A DNA stretch of 64,000 nucleotides from Smittia aterrima. Taxonomy: Eukaryota > Arthropoda > Insecta > Diptera > Chironomidae. Made by a program: the position numbers and the translations under genes. The stretch lies in the NCBI GenBank assembly GCA_033063855.1, contig CP093831.1, forward strand, positions 23,994,001 to 24,058,000, given 5' to 3'. The notes under the pieces were generated by a model that made no database searches, was not told where the DNA came from, and saw only the letters and a program-made list of their open reading frames with translations. Shown one piece after another: positions 19,581-29,688 of this stretch. How positions within the stretch are numbered: position 1 is the first letter of the stretch; every line of letters begins with the position of its first letter.

Positions 19581-20920
19581 CTCCCCCGGAATTATTAATT
19601 GAAGCTTGACTTCTTGCCCGACTCTCACCGTCGTAGCGCCCAATACGTGATGAGAGATAGAGCCGTGGTAGAGCCCTCACTTTTGGGCAGTTTTTATTGT
19701 GTGAAACTTGTTGTGTAACAATGTGCCGAAAAAGGGCAAAATTTTACCCCTCTTCCTCGGCTCTTGCAAAAAATGTAAAAGCTCAAAACATTGTCTTTAT
19801 TCGCCGAAAAAATGGTGAAAAATGACCACTTCTGATTTTGGCAGGCCCAAGTTCCTTATTCGATTTTCCCCAATGTAAACTTTTTATGTAGAGTTCAGTT
19901 GAGGGCATCATCGGTGCAAAGGGGGTGGGTCCACGTATTTTTTTTCACCCATCGGCAGGACGAAAAGTGCTAAAATTGCCTACTTTTTGCATTCATGGGC
20001 ACCTACACGAGAACGCCTTTAATAACAATTCGGTATTAAAAATTTAATTTGTACATGAAGAGTTGTCCAACAATTTGGCGGTACTCGCTTCAACTTTGGA
20101 TCGTTAAATTTGTGAAATTTTTGGCCTCAAAGTTAGGCATGGTCAAAATTCGTCACTTTTTCAACTATTGCGCAACTTTTTGTTCCCAACGTTGGTTTTA
20201 TGTGAAGGCAAAAGTTGTAGCTCTCATTGAGACCTTTTGAATGATGTATCATGTGTCGGGGTGGAGAGAGTGGTGTGACGCATATATTGGCTTGAGTGGG
20301 TCGAAAATGGTCACTTTTGGCGACTTCATTTACGTTGGAAGATTTATAAGAAAAAAACCTCATTTTTTTTGGCTCAAACTTACTGAAGTCATTGTCCAAC
20401 AGTTGACCTACAAGGTGGCATCTTTAGTTTCTCTGGGAAAACCTCTATTTTTTAATAAATCGAGGTCAAAGTTAAATTTTTTTGAAATTTTGCAAGATTT
20501 TCTCAAGTTTTGATATCAAACTTGCTTTTTTCTCAATAAAGTTGCATTATGATGTATACAAGAGTTGTAGCAAATATTCTGACGAGTTCATTGATGTATG
20601 ATACGTTGGGGTGGAATGGTTAGTTTTTGAAAAAAATTGACATACATGACGAAGAAATCGCCAAGTCAAGGCAAATTTTTATGAGAGCGAACAAAATGTA
20701 TGGAAAAAATATTTTTTTCTACCTGGAGTGAAAAATAAGTTTACGGAAGGTCAAAATACATTGAAAAATAGAGATTACGGGACAAATATCTCAAAAATAA
20801 ATATTTCTCGAAATAAATTTTTTTTCTTGAATATTTTTTAATCAATTAAGTAATTAATTAAATTTGTTAGAGCGACTAGCCTCCTGAAAAAACCGCGTAA
20901 CACGCGGTAAAACTTACTAG
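19581..20920. mobile_element. 1340-bp insert in retrotransposon ORF1 with Helitron-like end
   Basis: Non-coding, AT-rich sequence between the 114-bp direct repeats. The right end has a 6-bp-stem hairpin (CCGCGT/ACGCGG at 20893-20907) followed 9 nt later by CTAG (20917-20920) and a T, the pattern of Helitron 3' termini. Near 19745-19805 on the minus strand it contains a frameshifted stretch related to the start of ORF2 (NKDN..., LQEPRKRG), so it carries degenerate non-LTR sequence. No transposase or helicase frame is present. The long direct repeats are not explained by ordinary Helitron insertion. Confidence 0.5.
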
Positions 20921-21034
20921 TCCCGATGCTATAAACAGTCTGGTTCCTTCAGATGTTCTTTTCTTTTCATCAAGTTCATTTTTAATCATAACAGGTCCTT
21001 GCCAAAGTTTTCGAGGCTCACAATTTCCCATAAT
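20921..21034. repeat. 114-bp direct repeat, right copy
   Basis: Identical to 19467-19580. It begins directly after the CTAG of the Helitron-like terminus. Confidence 0.85.
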
Positions 21035-21427
21035 GAAAGTTTTGTTAATGAAACTTGACTTCCTTTCTGACTCATAATAAATATTTGATGATTTTTTGTT
21101 GATTTTTATTGACTTGTTTTGTATCACGGAAAAACAATTGTGTTTATTCAGATCTTGATAATATTCTCCTTTTACAGACTTCCTTATATTAGAATTAAAT
21201 AGGTTCATCACGTCTGATGGCCTATTCTTCCTTTTCGTCTCTTTCCGTCTGTTGTTTACGTAAGAATTCTTCTCTGTCTGCAATTTAAAGGGCATAATAT
21301 TATTTGATGATTTAATAGCTTGTGCTTCTTTGCCTGCTTCTCTAGGTGTCAATCTAAAGATGCTCGCATTACCGATGGATCTGTTGTTGACAATTTGCTC
21401 TGCCATACTTTCTTCCTGATTGACCAT
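20921..21427 (-). pseudogene. Retrotransposon ORF1, 5' part
   Basis: ATG at 21427 (MVNQEESMAEQ) begins a basic, Asn/Lys-rich frame that enters the 114-bp repeat in the same frame as the 3' part. It then runs into the insert and stops at 20876. So ORF1 was continuous before the insertion and is now truncated after about 170 residues plus 15 foreign ones. Confidence 0.7.
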
Positions 21428-22691
21428 TTAAGAATTTTATTCTCACTTGAATTGTTGAGTCACGTTCGATAATTCGAGAAAGAATGTCGGAGCTTTCCTC
21501 CCTTACTTGATTTTGTTTTCCTGAAGACGTCTTATCAAGTTCGAATTACGAAGTCGGTAAGACAGTTTGTTTATTTTGTTTTTCTGAAGGCGTCTTCTCT
21601 TTTTCGAATTTCGAAGTCGATGAAGCAGTCTGGCTGGCTTTGTTCTTTGAAAACGTTTTGTCTAAAATTCAAAAGAACGTTGAATCGTTAGCTCAGTCGG
21701 CAATAGTTTAGTCTAAAAGTCTTGTACTACACTTTGCCAGTCAGCAAGTTTGCTTTATGGTCTCTTATGCCAAGAAGAACAGCTAGTTTCCTCAGAAACT
21801 GTTCTTTCAAGCCCAGTTTACTCCGTAAACTCCACTGTGGCAGGCCACAACCTTTGTTTGCTCGAATTTCTCATAAAGAAAAACAGCTACACAACCCTTG
21901 TTTGCTCGAATTTCTCATAAAGAAAAACAGCTAGTTTCCTTGGAAACTCTTCTGACTGCCCAGTTTATTTAGTAATCACTAGTAAACTCTACATGAGGCA
22001 AGCCACGACTTCAGATCAGAACTACTAAAAGCAGAGCTTCACTGATTTAATTCTCAGACTTTTCGAGTTGGTTTCCCAAAACGATCGTTGATGTGCCTTG
22101 TTGCACTGCTCGTAATGTGGACCAAACCACACCCGAACGTTTATACTTCCACCAGTAAAGGACAAAGGGACCCCTTGTGTCACCTAGTGCCCGTGTAGCT
22201 TTGACTTTAGTCTGGGCGCTTGACCCGCTCTCAATCTGGAGGTGGCTCCTGAGATTTGTTATAATCACCTTATTTCACCAACGGATTGTTTTCTTCTTCT
22301 TAAAGTTGTTTGCAGTACCAGAGGCCTTTGTAATTCGTTTTCTTTAATTAATTCCGTTTACAAAGGTCTTATGAACCCTAATCACCCTTTAAAACCCGCC
22401 TTAATGTCTTGTCAACACTTTAAAATTAGTCTAATTAACATATAATGATTGCCTTCTGCCTATGACTTTGATTTGTGTAACTTTTCCACGTGATGCTTTC
22501 TCGAGAACTTCGCAACACTTTTCCTAAGCTCAGAAATGCCTGAGTCCAAAACCCCCACTATTATGTGATAGCCTAATGGTTCATTAGCAAGTTACACTAA
22601 TTCAAAGAAGTTAATTTGTCTGTAATATCACTTTTATTTAATTTATTTGAATTTCCACTTCTTAACTATTTCGTAGTTGAAGGCCCTCTCC
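21428..22691 (-). other. Retrotransposon 5'UTR with internal repeats
   Basis: About 1.26 kb with no long frame. A roughly 44-bp unit containing TTTGCTCGAATTTCTCATAA occurs twice in tandem (around 21852-21935). Looser repeats with GTTTTTCTGAAGGCGTCTTC-type sequence lie at 21500-21660. Repetitive 5'UTRs often act as internal promoters in non-LTR elements (family knowledge). Confidence 0.55.
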
Positions 22692-22704
22692 CTTCACAAT
22701 TCAT
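22692..22704. repeat. Target-site duplication (5' side of retrotransposon)
   Basis: CTTCACAATTCAT, the partner of 14291-14303. It lies inside the LRR-CC coding sequence. Confidence 0.85.
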
Positions 22705-24060
22705 AGTTTGTTTAATTAATTTCCTTGAAGCATTTTTCCATAAAACATAAGTTATCAGCAAGAAAACAGACAAAATTGTATTTATGATTTGGCAAACAGT
22801 ATTATTCGGTTGACTGCAGTTTTCTTGAATTTTATTGATAGCAGGTCGTGGAGTCGAGGCCTTATCAAGTTCGTTGACCTTTGCGATTAAGTGGCCGTTG
22901 ATTGTAATAACAGTTGAGAGATTCTGCGAACATTCGTAAATCGATGACTCCAAATACATTCATCGAGATTCCACAGCATCAATCATTTGTTTATGTTTAA
23001 AGATGATTTGCACGAGATTCTCTCTCAGAAGTTTGTTATTCTGATTACACCTGACAAGATGCACTTGATGTTCGATGAAGTTTGTCTCTTTCTCTGTCAA
23101 TATTAACAATAAGTTCGAATTGTTTGTTTTTAAAATATTATTTTCTCCAAGAATTTTCTCAAAATTCTCAAAAACTTGACAACTATTGTTTATCTTAAAA
23201 GCGTCGTTTTCAAGCTTCAAATTTTCACTGGCAATTTTTAAGTTTTCGATGATTGACATCAGTTGTGTAATGTTCCTTGATAAAGCGACTTTTTCACTCT
23301 CGAAAATTTCGTACTCCTTATTTAATTTCGCATTCTCCGCTTCTTTCTCTGATAAGATTTGGTCCAACGTGGTCTCCTTGAGGCGATGACATGTCTTCAT
23401 CGGACTTTCGCAAAAAGTAGCAACTTCGTAATAGAACGAATTCAAGTCCGCGATGTCATCAGGAAATTTTTTGTCGAGGCAATCGTTATCACGAAAGTCA
23501 ATCGTAGTCAGTGATGATGGCAGTTCAGTATCTATTATGCTGAGTTGATTGCGAGACACGTCCAAGGTTTCTATTTTTGTATTTTCCACAAACAACTTAG
23601 CTGACAAGAAAATAAGTTTGTTAGCTTCAAGGTCAAGTTTTCGTAGTTCGATTAACTCCACGAAAAGATCATCAGGTAGTGTCGTCAAATTAGTAAACTT
23701 GATCATAATTGACCAGACTTTCTTGCAGTTTTCAAACACTTCGCGATCGATTTGATTGATTGAGGGACCGAGAATATAGATTAGTTCCAAGTTTTGTAAG
23801 AAATTGCACACTTTTGTAGGAACACGTTCATTCTCAACTGCTGCAGTTATAAAAAACCCTTTGACGTCATCATTTGTTTGGTTCAGAGATGTGAAATTTC
23901 CTGAGACTTCCGTGACTGTAAAATCATTTTCAAGCACTAGAAGATTTACTACTTCACACGCCGTCACTCTTTCTATTAATCCAAATTTACAATCCAATCG
24001 AAAGCTTTTAACGAATCCGCAGAGGATTAGAAAGATCATCAAATATTTTAAGAGCTCCAT
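22692..24060 (-). pseudogene. LRR-CC gene broken by a nonsense codon and a retrotransposon
   Basis: ATG at 24060 opens the full family architecture: signal peptide, Cys region, LRRs (LRKLDLEANKLIFLSAKLF), cap NDCLDKKFPDDI, and a long coiled coil. At 22960-22962 an in-frame TGA stands where paralogues have Glu in (Q/R)-E-I-N-LESSL. The same frame then continues (LESSIYECSQNLS) through a membrane helix (about 22760-22820) to MNCE at 22692. There the retrotransposon cuts it, and its last residues lie at 14235-14303. A family promoter (TCAGTTT, GGCGATAAGA at 24115-24124) remains. It could yield a secreted 366-residue product ending at the TGA. Confidence 0.85.
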
Positions 24061-24193
24061 GTTCTCTGATTAAAGACTGAAACTAAACTGAAGCTGCAAT
24101 GCAAATAATTAATTTCTTATCGCCAAATTTAAACCCACACGAAAAGGTCAACTTATAAATAAATTATTATCGCTTACGAAGAACTTTTGATTG

Positions 24194-25052
24194 CTACCAA
24201 TGTTTAAAACAATAATCTTTTAACGTTCCACTCATAATTCTCAAGAAACTTTTCAGTGTAAATAATTTATAAAAACGAAATAGTTTAATTTGCAAAAACT
24301 GTTTCTTGAAGAATTCTCCCAGACTCTCCACAGCGGTTTCTCGTTTTTCCAAAATATACTTCTTCTTCTTTAATTTTGTTGGACTTTCGCAACGATTAGC
24401 AACCTCGATAATAAAGTATTTCAAGAACGATATGTCATCCGGGAATTTCATGTCAATGCAAACGTTGTTACGAAAGATAATCGGACCGAATGCTTCCGAT
24501 GGTAGTTCAATATCAATTTTACTGAGTTCATTGTGAGACACGTCCAATGTTTCTAATTTTAAATTTTTCACAATCAAGTCATCCGACAAAGAAATGAGTT
24601 TGTTCGCGTAAATGTGAAGTTGTCTTAGTTCAATTAAATCCATGAAAAGATTTTCAGGCAATGTCGTCAAAGAAGTGTACAAGATTTCAACATTCCAAAC
24701 TTTCGTGCAGTTCGTGAACACTTTGCGACTAATTCGATTGATCATAGAACCACCAATCATGAATTCTTCCAAGCTACGAAAGAAATTACAAACTTTTATA
24801 GGAACACGTTCAGTCGCAACGTAATTGGGTATTAAAAAGTTTTTGACGTCATGATGTGTTTAAACTAAACGGTTCAGAGATGTGAAATTTCCCGAAACTT
24901 CCGTGACTGCAATATCAGTTTCAATCACTAAAAGATTTTTTTACTAAACACTCCTCAACTCCTTTTCTTAATCGAATTTCACAATCGAGTTGAAAACTTT
25001 TAACAGATCCACAAAAGATTGAAGAGATCAGCAAATATTTAAAGAGCTCAAT
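24194..25052 (-). pseudogene. LRR-CC pseudogene
   Basis: The expected start codon is ATT at 25052 (ATG lost), followed by a recognisable signal peptide (ELFKYLLISSIFCGSVKSF). A one-base shift in an A-run near 24950 and a TAA near 24868 break the Cys region. From 24772 a frame of 192 codons is open again through LRRs (LRQLHIYANKLISLSDDLI) and the cap NVCIDMKFPDDI, but the C-terminus diverges into unrelated sequence after the cap. Confidence 0.8.
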
Positions 25053-25677
25053 GTTTTCTGATTAAATTCTAAAAATAAACTGAAGCTGCGAATTCGAATA
25101 TTCTTATCGCAAAATATAAACCCACAGAGTAAGTCAAAAATCGATAGACATTGAAGTCAGCTTGCTTAGCACTGTGAGATATTTAACTTTAGTAACCATG
25201 AACTTCGATTACATGAGGATTAAAAATTCAGTTCAATATTGATACAGATCATTACTTTAGAACTTTCAATCTACATGAAAAAGTCAATTTAAAAAAAAAT
25301 CAGAATTATCGCTTACGAAGAGCGTCTGATTGCTGTAGTACCTTGAATTCGCAACTTTCTGATTTTGTTATCTCAAATTTTAAACGAAATGGACTTTGCC
25401 AACATAAAATAAAAATAGCATTTCATTCATTCGGGCCCATCGGGCTTAAATTTGCAGCGACAACACGGGACAACACGGGCGATGGTTCAAATCGAATTAT
25501 TTATAAATATCTTTTTTTTTTGTATAAAAACTATGCATTTTTATTTAAAAGTTTCAAATTATTTAAATTAAATATGAAAATAAGAAGTCGAAGAAAAAGA
25601 TTTATTTTCTCTTAGCATTTTGTCTCTTTCTCTGTCAAAGCGATTAACAGGATTTCGGTAACGAATTATGCGATGGT
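25053..25677. other. Intergenic, decayed family flank
   Basis: Holds the upstream region of the pseudogene at 24194 (GATA-type TTGCGATAAGA near 25103) and, at 25600-25660, a short coiled-coil-like relic. The segment at 25430-25480 (TTAAATTTGCA and AACACGGG) is loosely repeated near 27435-27470. No intact gene. Confidence 0.35.
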
Positions 25678-26694
25678 TCAAGTGGGTTTCGTGGAATCTT
25701 CTAAAATTTGTAACAAATTCGCGTAATTTAATTTCAAAATTCGGTTATCAGACAAAACTTCTAACATCTCTGCACTCTTCTTCATTTCATTTGAGGTGAT
25801 ATTATGTTTTATTTCTTCGATCTCATTTCTTAAACTTTCGTTGGTCAACATCAATTGCGTAATGTTCGTTGACAAAGCGAGATTCTCACTGGTGTCGATA
25901 AAAGACATCAGCTTCGTTACATTTGTGGCTAAAGCGACTTTCTCACTCTCGATCGTTTCTATTTTCCGTTTCAATTTCACAATTTCCTCTTCTTTCTCAG
26001 ATAAAGATTTTTCAACTGCGATCAACTTCGAGCAACAGGATTCCCTAATCGAACATTTGGAAGTAATTTCGTTAACGAACAGATTGAAGTCCGCGATGTC
26101 ATCCGGGAATTTCTTATCAATGCAAATGTTCTCCCGAAAGCCAATCGAAGTCAATGTTGCTGGCAGAACCGTGTTGATTGTGCTAAGTTTGTTGTTATCC
26201 GCTGTAAGGGTCTCTAGTTTCGTATTCTTCAAAAACAAATTAGCCGGCAAAGCAATGAGTTTGTTTCCGGTAAGGTAAAGATCTTTCAATTCAATTAAAT
26301 CCATGAAAACATCTTCAGGCAATGCCGTTAGTAAATTATACACGAGAACAAGTGTATGCAATTTTTTGCAGTTTGTAAAAACTTCTCGAGTGATTTGATT
26401 AACTGAGCCAGCGAAAACACGTAGTTCTTCCAAGTTTGGAGAAATTCCACAAATATTTGTAGGCAAACGCTCCGTTTCCACTTGAGCAGCTATAAAGATC
26501 CACGTGACGTCAGGAGCAGTGATCGTTTGGTTCTGAGATTTGAAAGTTAATTGTGTGACTGCTAAATCGGTTTCTAGAACTTTAAGCTCTTTTACTGTGC
26601 AAAACTTTCCTGGCGAATTATCACAATCCAATCGAAAGCTCTCAACGAATCCCTGGGCAAAAAAGTAGATCACCAAATATTTTAAGAGCTTCAT
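25678..26694 (-). CDS. LRR-CC family protein, secreted form
   Basis: 338 residues: signal peptide 1-19, a divergent Cys region (DCDNSPGKFCTVKELKVLE), LRRs (LKDLYLTGNKLIALPANLF), cap NICIDKKFPDDI, then a coiled coil of about 125 residues ending NYANLLQILEDSTKPT. There is no C-terminal membrane helix, so it should be secreted. A matching ending (LNYENLLK) is found in the gene at 38029, and a related one (TNYENLLKML) in the gene at 32002. The gene has a near copy at 28215-28862. Promoter: TGCGATAAGA at 26750-26759. Confidence 0.87.
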   Translation of the reverse strand: MKLLKYLVIYFFAQGFVESFRLDCDNSPGKFCTVKELKVLETDLAVTQLTFKSQNQTITAPDVTWIFIAAQVETERLPTNICGISPNLEELRVFAGSVNQITREVFTNCKKLHTLVLVYNLLTALPEDVFMDLIELKDLYLTGNKLIALPANLFLKNTKLETLTADNNKLSTINTVLPATLTSIGFRENICIDKKFPDDIADFNLFVNEITSKCSIRESCCSKLIAVEKSLSEKEEEIVKLKRKIETIESEKVALATNVTKLMSFIDTSENLALSTNITQLMLTNESLRNEIEEIKHNITSNEMKKSAEMLEVLSDNRILKLNYANLLQILEDSTKPT

Positions 26695-26749
26695 GTTCTC
26701 TGATTAAAGGCTCAGACTAAACTGAAAATGCGACTGCGCATCTCAGGAT

Positions 26750-26759
26750 TCTTATCGCA
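26750..26759 (-). promoter_or_regulatory. GATA-type site upstream of LRR-CC gene
   Basis: TGCGATAAGA on the minus strand about 56 bp upstream of the ATG at 26694. An Inr-like TCAGTTTAGTCTGAG lies between them. Confidence 0.5.
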
Positions 26760-26984
26760 AATTTTATTGCGAACACATGTGAAGAAATTCTGCACACATT
26801 TATGCGAAATGATTTGATGTGTTGAAAAATGAATAAAACTTTTAATCGAATCAAATCCTATATCTCGATTGATTCACATTCATGAGAATAAAATAGAAAA
26901 GGGCAAGATAAACTCGAAACTTCAAAGCTTTCTAAGAAATTTCGATATGGAAGGAAAACATAAAATGTCAGTTTATTATAAGAC

Positions 26985-27187
26985 CCTTTGACGTCATCAT
27001 TTATTTGGTTGAGATATGTGAAATTTCCTGAGACTTCCGTGATTGTAAAATCATTTTCAAGCACTAGAAGATTCTCTACTTCACACGCCATCAGTAGATC
27101 TTGTAATCCAAACTTACAATCGAGTTGAAATCTTTTAACAGATCCACAGAAGTTTGAAAAGATCAGCAAATATTTAAAAAGCTTTAT
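26985..27187 (-). pseudogene. LRR-CC N-terminal fragment
   Basis: Signal peptide and Cys region only (LFKYLLIFSNFCGSVKRF, then CEVENLLVLENDFT). The expected ATG is ATA at 27187. The sequence ends abruptly at about 26985 and is replaced by unrelated DNA, shared with the copy at 29205-29405. Truncation therefore came before the block duplication. Confidence 0.75.
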
Positions 27188-27309
27188 GTTCCATTCTTCG
27201 GATGAAAAACCCTAAATATAAACTGAAGCTGCGAATGCCAATAAATATATTCTTATCGCCAAATTTAAACGCACACGAAAAGGTCAACTTAAAAATAAAT
27301 CAAAATTAT

Positions 27310-27425
27310 TGCTTATGCTTTGAGTATTTGCGAAAACACATCAAATCATTTCGCATAAATGTGTTTAGAATTTCTTCTTACTCAAGGCACATGTGTTCGC
27401 AATAAAACTTGCGATAAGAATCCTG
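27310..27425. repeat. Inverted copy of the LRR-CC upstream block
   Basis: Reverse complement of the sequence found at 28905-29025 and 30285-30400, and in part at 26745-26830 (for example TTGCGAACACATGTG and CATTTATGCGAAATGA). With the direct copy at 26745 it forms a large, spaced inverted repeat around the truncated gene at 26985. Confidence 0.65.
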
Positions 27426-27597
27426 AAAAATTCTGATTGCTTTGGGTTTAAATTTGCAACGAGAAACACGTTGGTTCAAATCAATTAGATGATAAATATT
27501 TTTGCATGAAGCTAGTATGAAAACCTCCGATTCCGCCACTTTATTTATTGCAAAAATTAAAAACTATGCAATTAGAGAGTTTAGCCTGTAATAAGAA

Positions 27598-27934
27598 TTG
27601 TCTTGTTCCGAAAGTCTTTCTTCATCCTGTCCCGTTCGACTTGAGCGCAACTGGTTGCGAAAAATTGAACTAAACGTCGTTCATAGAGTCGAAACAAAAA
27701 TTTTAGACCCCCAGCTCCCCCCAAATATTAAAACGAGCTACTTGACACAGCTGAGTTCACCAGAAACTGAGTCCACATGTGACCAGCTCCAAGAGGATCT
27801 CCGTTCCCTTTGACTTTCCAGCTGTGGCATGTTAAGAACAAATGTTCAGCAGCAAAAGACAATTCAAAATATCTTGAAGAGATTCGTCTCGACGGGCGGC
27901 ATAGCCGCACGGGAAAATAAATAAATAATAAATA
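27598..27934 (+). mobile_element. Truncated non-LTR retrotransposon 3' end
   Basis: A relatively GC-rich stretch with an open frame (27598-27813), followed by a hairpin GCGGCATAGCCGC and a tail of AATA repeats (27914-27932). This is the usual look of a 5'-truncated non-LTR copy. No RT motif is left to classify it. Confidence 0.45.
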
Positions 27935-28119
27935 TCTTTGTTTAATTTTATAAAAAAAAATCATTTTTATTTAAGTTTCAAATATAAACATGAAAAATCG
28001 AAAAAAAAGGTTTATGATTTAATTTTCTCTTAGCATTTTGTAATAATCGTTATTAACAGGCTTTCGGTAACAAATTCTGGTTCAATTGGGTTTCGTGGAA
28101 TCTTCTAATTTTTTTTTAA

Positions 28120-28214
28120 CAAATTCGCGTAATTTAATTTCAAAAATTGGTTATCAGACAAAACTTCTAACATCTCTGCACTCTTCTTCATATCATTTGC
28201 GGTGATATTACTTT
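28120..28214 (-). pseudogene. Out-of-frame coiled-coil end of the LRR-CC copy
   Basis: The minus strand reads ITANDMKKSAEMLEVLSDN and LKLNYAN, matching the C-terminus of the gene at 25678. It was left behind by the deletion that truncated 28215-28862. Confidence 0.65.
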
Positions 28215-28862
28215 TCAATTCTTCGAACATTTGGAAGTAACTTCGTTAACGAACAGATTGAAGTCCGCTATGTCATCCGGGAATTTCTTATCAATGCAAA
28301 CGTTCTTCCGAAAGTCAACCGAAGTCAATGTTGATGGCAGTTCCGTGACGATTGTGCTAAGTTTGTTGGTTTCCGCTGAGAGTAATTTTAGTTTCGTATT
28401 CTTCAAAAACAAATTAGCCGGCAAAGCAGTGAGTTTGTTTCCGTAAAGGTAAAGATCTTTTAATTCAATTAAATCCATGAAAACATCTTCAGGTAATGTC
28501 GTTATTAGAGTATCCGAAAGATTAAGTAAAAACAATTTCTTGCAGTTGGTAAAAACTTCTCGAGTGATTTGATTAACTGATCCACCGTAAACACGTAATT
28601 CTTCCAAGTTTGGAGAAATTCCACAAATATTTGTTGGCAAACGCTCCGTTTCAACATTTTTACTTATTAAAATCCACGTGACGTCAGTGATCGTTTGGCT
28701 TTGAGATTCGAAAGTTATTTGTGTGACTGCTAAATCGGTTTCTAGAACTTTAAGTTCTTTTACCATGCAGAACTTTCCTGGCGAATTATCACAATCCAAT
28801 CGAAAGCTCTCCACGAATCCTTGGGCAAAACAGAAGATCACCAAATATTTTAAGAGCTCCAT
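28215..28862 (-). CDS. Truncated LRR-CC protein, LRR domain only
   Basis: 215 residues, closely related to the gene at 25678: same signal peptide and divergent Cys region, LRRs, and cap NVCIDKKFPDDI. Just after the cap (SKCSKN) the frame stops because an internal deletion joined two TTCGA-like sites and removed most of the coil. Remnants of the coil end (NDMKKSAEMLEVLSDN) lie out of frame at 28120-28214. It may be expressed as a short secreted LRR protein or be a pseudogene. Promoter elements are retained upstream (28918-28927). Confidence 0.7.
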   Translation of the reverse strand: MELLKYLVIFCFAQGFVESFRLDCDNSPGKFCMVKELKVLETDLAVTQITFESQSQTITDVTWILISKNVETERLPTNICGISPNLEELRVYGGSVNQITREVFTNCKKLFLLNLSDTLITTLPEDVFMDLIELKDLYLYGNKLTALPANLFLKNTKLKLLSAETNKLSTIVTELPSTLTSVDFRKNVCIDKKFPDDIADFNLFVNEVTSKCSKN

Positions 28863-29204
28863 GTTCTTTGCTTTAATGCTCAGACTAAACTGAAGATGCG
28901 ACTACGCATCTCAGGATTTTTATCGCAAATTTTATTGCGAACACATGTGCCTTGATTGTGAAGAAATTCTGCACACATTTATGCGAAATGATTTGATGTG
29001 TTTTCGCAATTAATCAAAGCATACCATCCAGTCAAAGCTGTCGGCTCGAAAAATGAATAAAACGTTTAATCGAATCAACTCCTATCTCGATTGATTCACA
29101 TTCATGAAAATAAAATAGAAAAGGGCAATAAACTCGAAACTTCAAACCTCTTAAGAGATTTCGATATGAAAGAAAACATAAAATGTCAGTTTATTATAAA
29201 ACTT

Positions 29205-29405
29205 TTTGACGTCATCATTTGTTTGGTTGAGAGATGTGAAATTTCCTGAGACTTCCGTGAGTGTAAAATCATTTTCTAGCACTAAAAGATTCTCTTCTTC
29301 ACACGCCATCAGTAGATCTTGTAATCCAAACTTACAATCGAGTTGAAATCTTTAAACATATCCACAGAAGTTTGAAGAGATCAGCAAATATTTAAAGAGC
29401 TCTAT
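29205..29405 (-). pseudogene. LRR-CC N-terminal fragment, second copy
   Basis: Near duplicate of 26985-27187 with the same ATA in place of ATG (29403-29405) and the same truncation point. It carries an extra disruption in the signal-peptide stretch (stop near 29357). Confidence 0.7.
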
Positions 29406-29688
29406 GTTCCATTCTTCGGATGAAAAACCCTAAAAACAAACTGAAGCTGCGAATGCCAATAAATATGTTCTTATCGCCAAATTTAAACGCACACGAAAAG
29501 GTCAACTTAAAAATAAATCATTTTCGGTTACGAAGAACTTTTGATTGATAACAATGTTTAAAACAATAATTGATTTAAATTTTGCTAACTTTGCATGAAT
29601 GATGTAAGAAATATTTTAAAGATGTAAAAATGAAATCGATTGGTTCAAATCGAATAATACAGTCTAACCTCTCTTTTTTTAGGGTTTT

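Larger units (their letters stand above)
14304..22691 (-). mobile_element. Non-LTR retrotransposon, near full length, with a nested insertion
   Basis: 8388 bp between 13-bp target-site duplications, inserted within an LRR-CC coding sequence. Order on the minus strand: 5'UTR (about 22691-21428, with internal repeats), ORF1 (21427-18453, interrupted), ORF2 (18441-14659), 3'UTR (14658 to about 14320), poly(A) (T-run from 14304 on the plus strand). Without the nested 1454 bp the element is about 6.9 kb. The ORF2 domain set (AP-endonuclease, RT, RNase H, CCHC) places it among the I/LOA/R1-type groups; the clade needs a tree. ORF2 is intact, so this copy is young, although ORF1 is broken. Confidence 0.85.

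Noticed and set aside
19581..19643. ATG at 19643 as the native ORF1 start
   Set aside because: This segment belongs to the 1340-bp insert. The true N-terminal part of ORF1 is at 20921-21427, as shown by the shared 114-bp repeat.
19581..20920. The ORF1 insert as a spliceosomal intron
   Set aside because: A GTAAGT donor-like sequence exists on the minus strand, but the other end (GGGGGAG) has no pyrimidine tract, and the 114-bp flanking repeats point to an insertion event.
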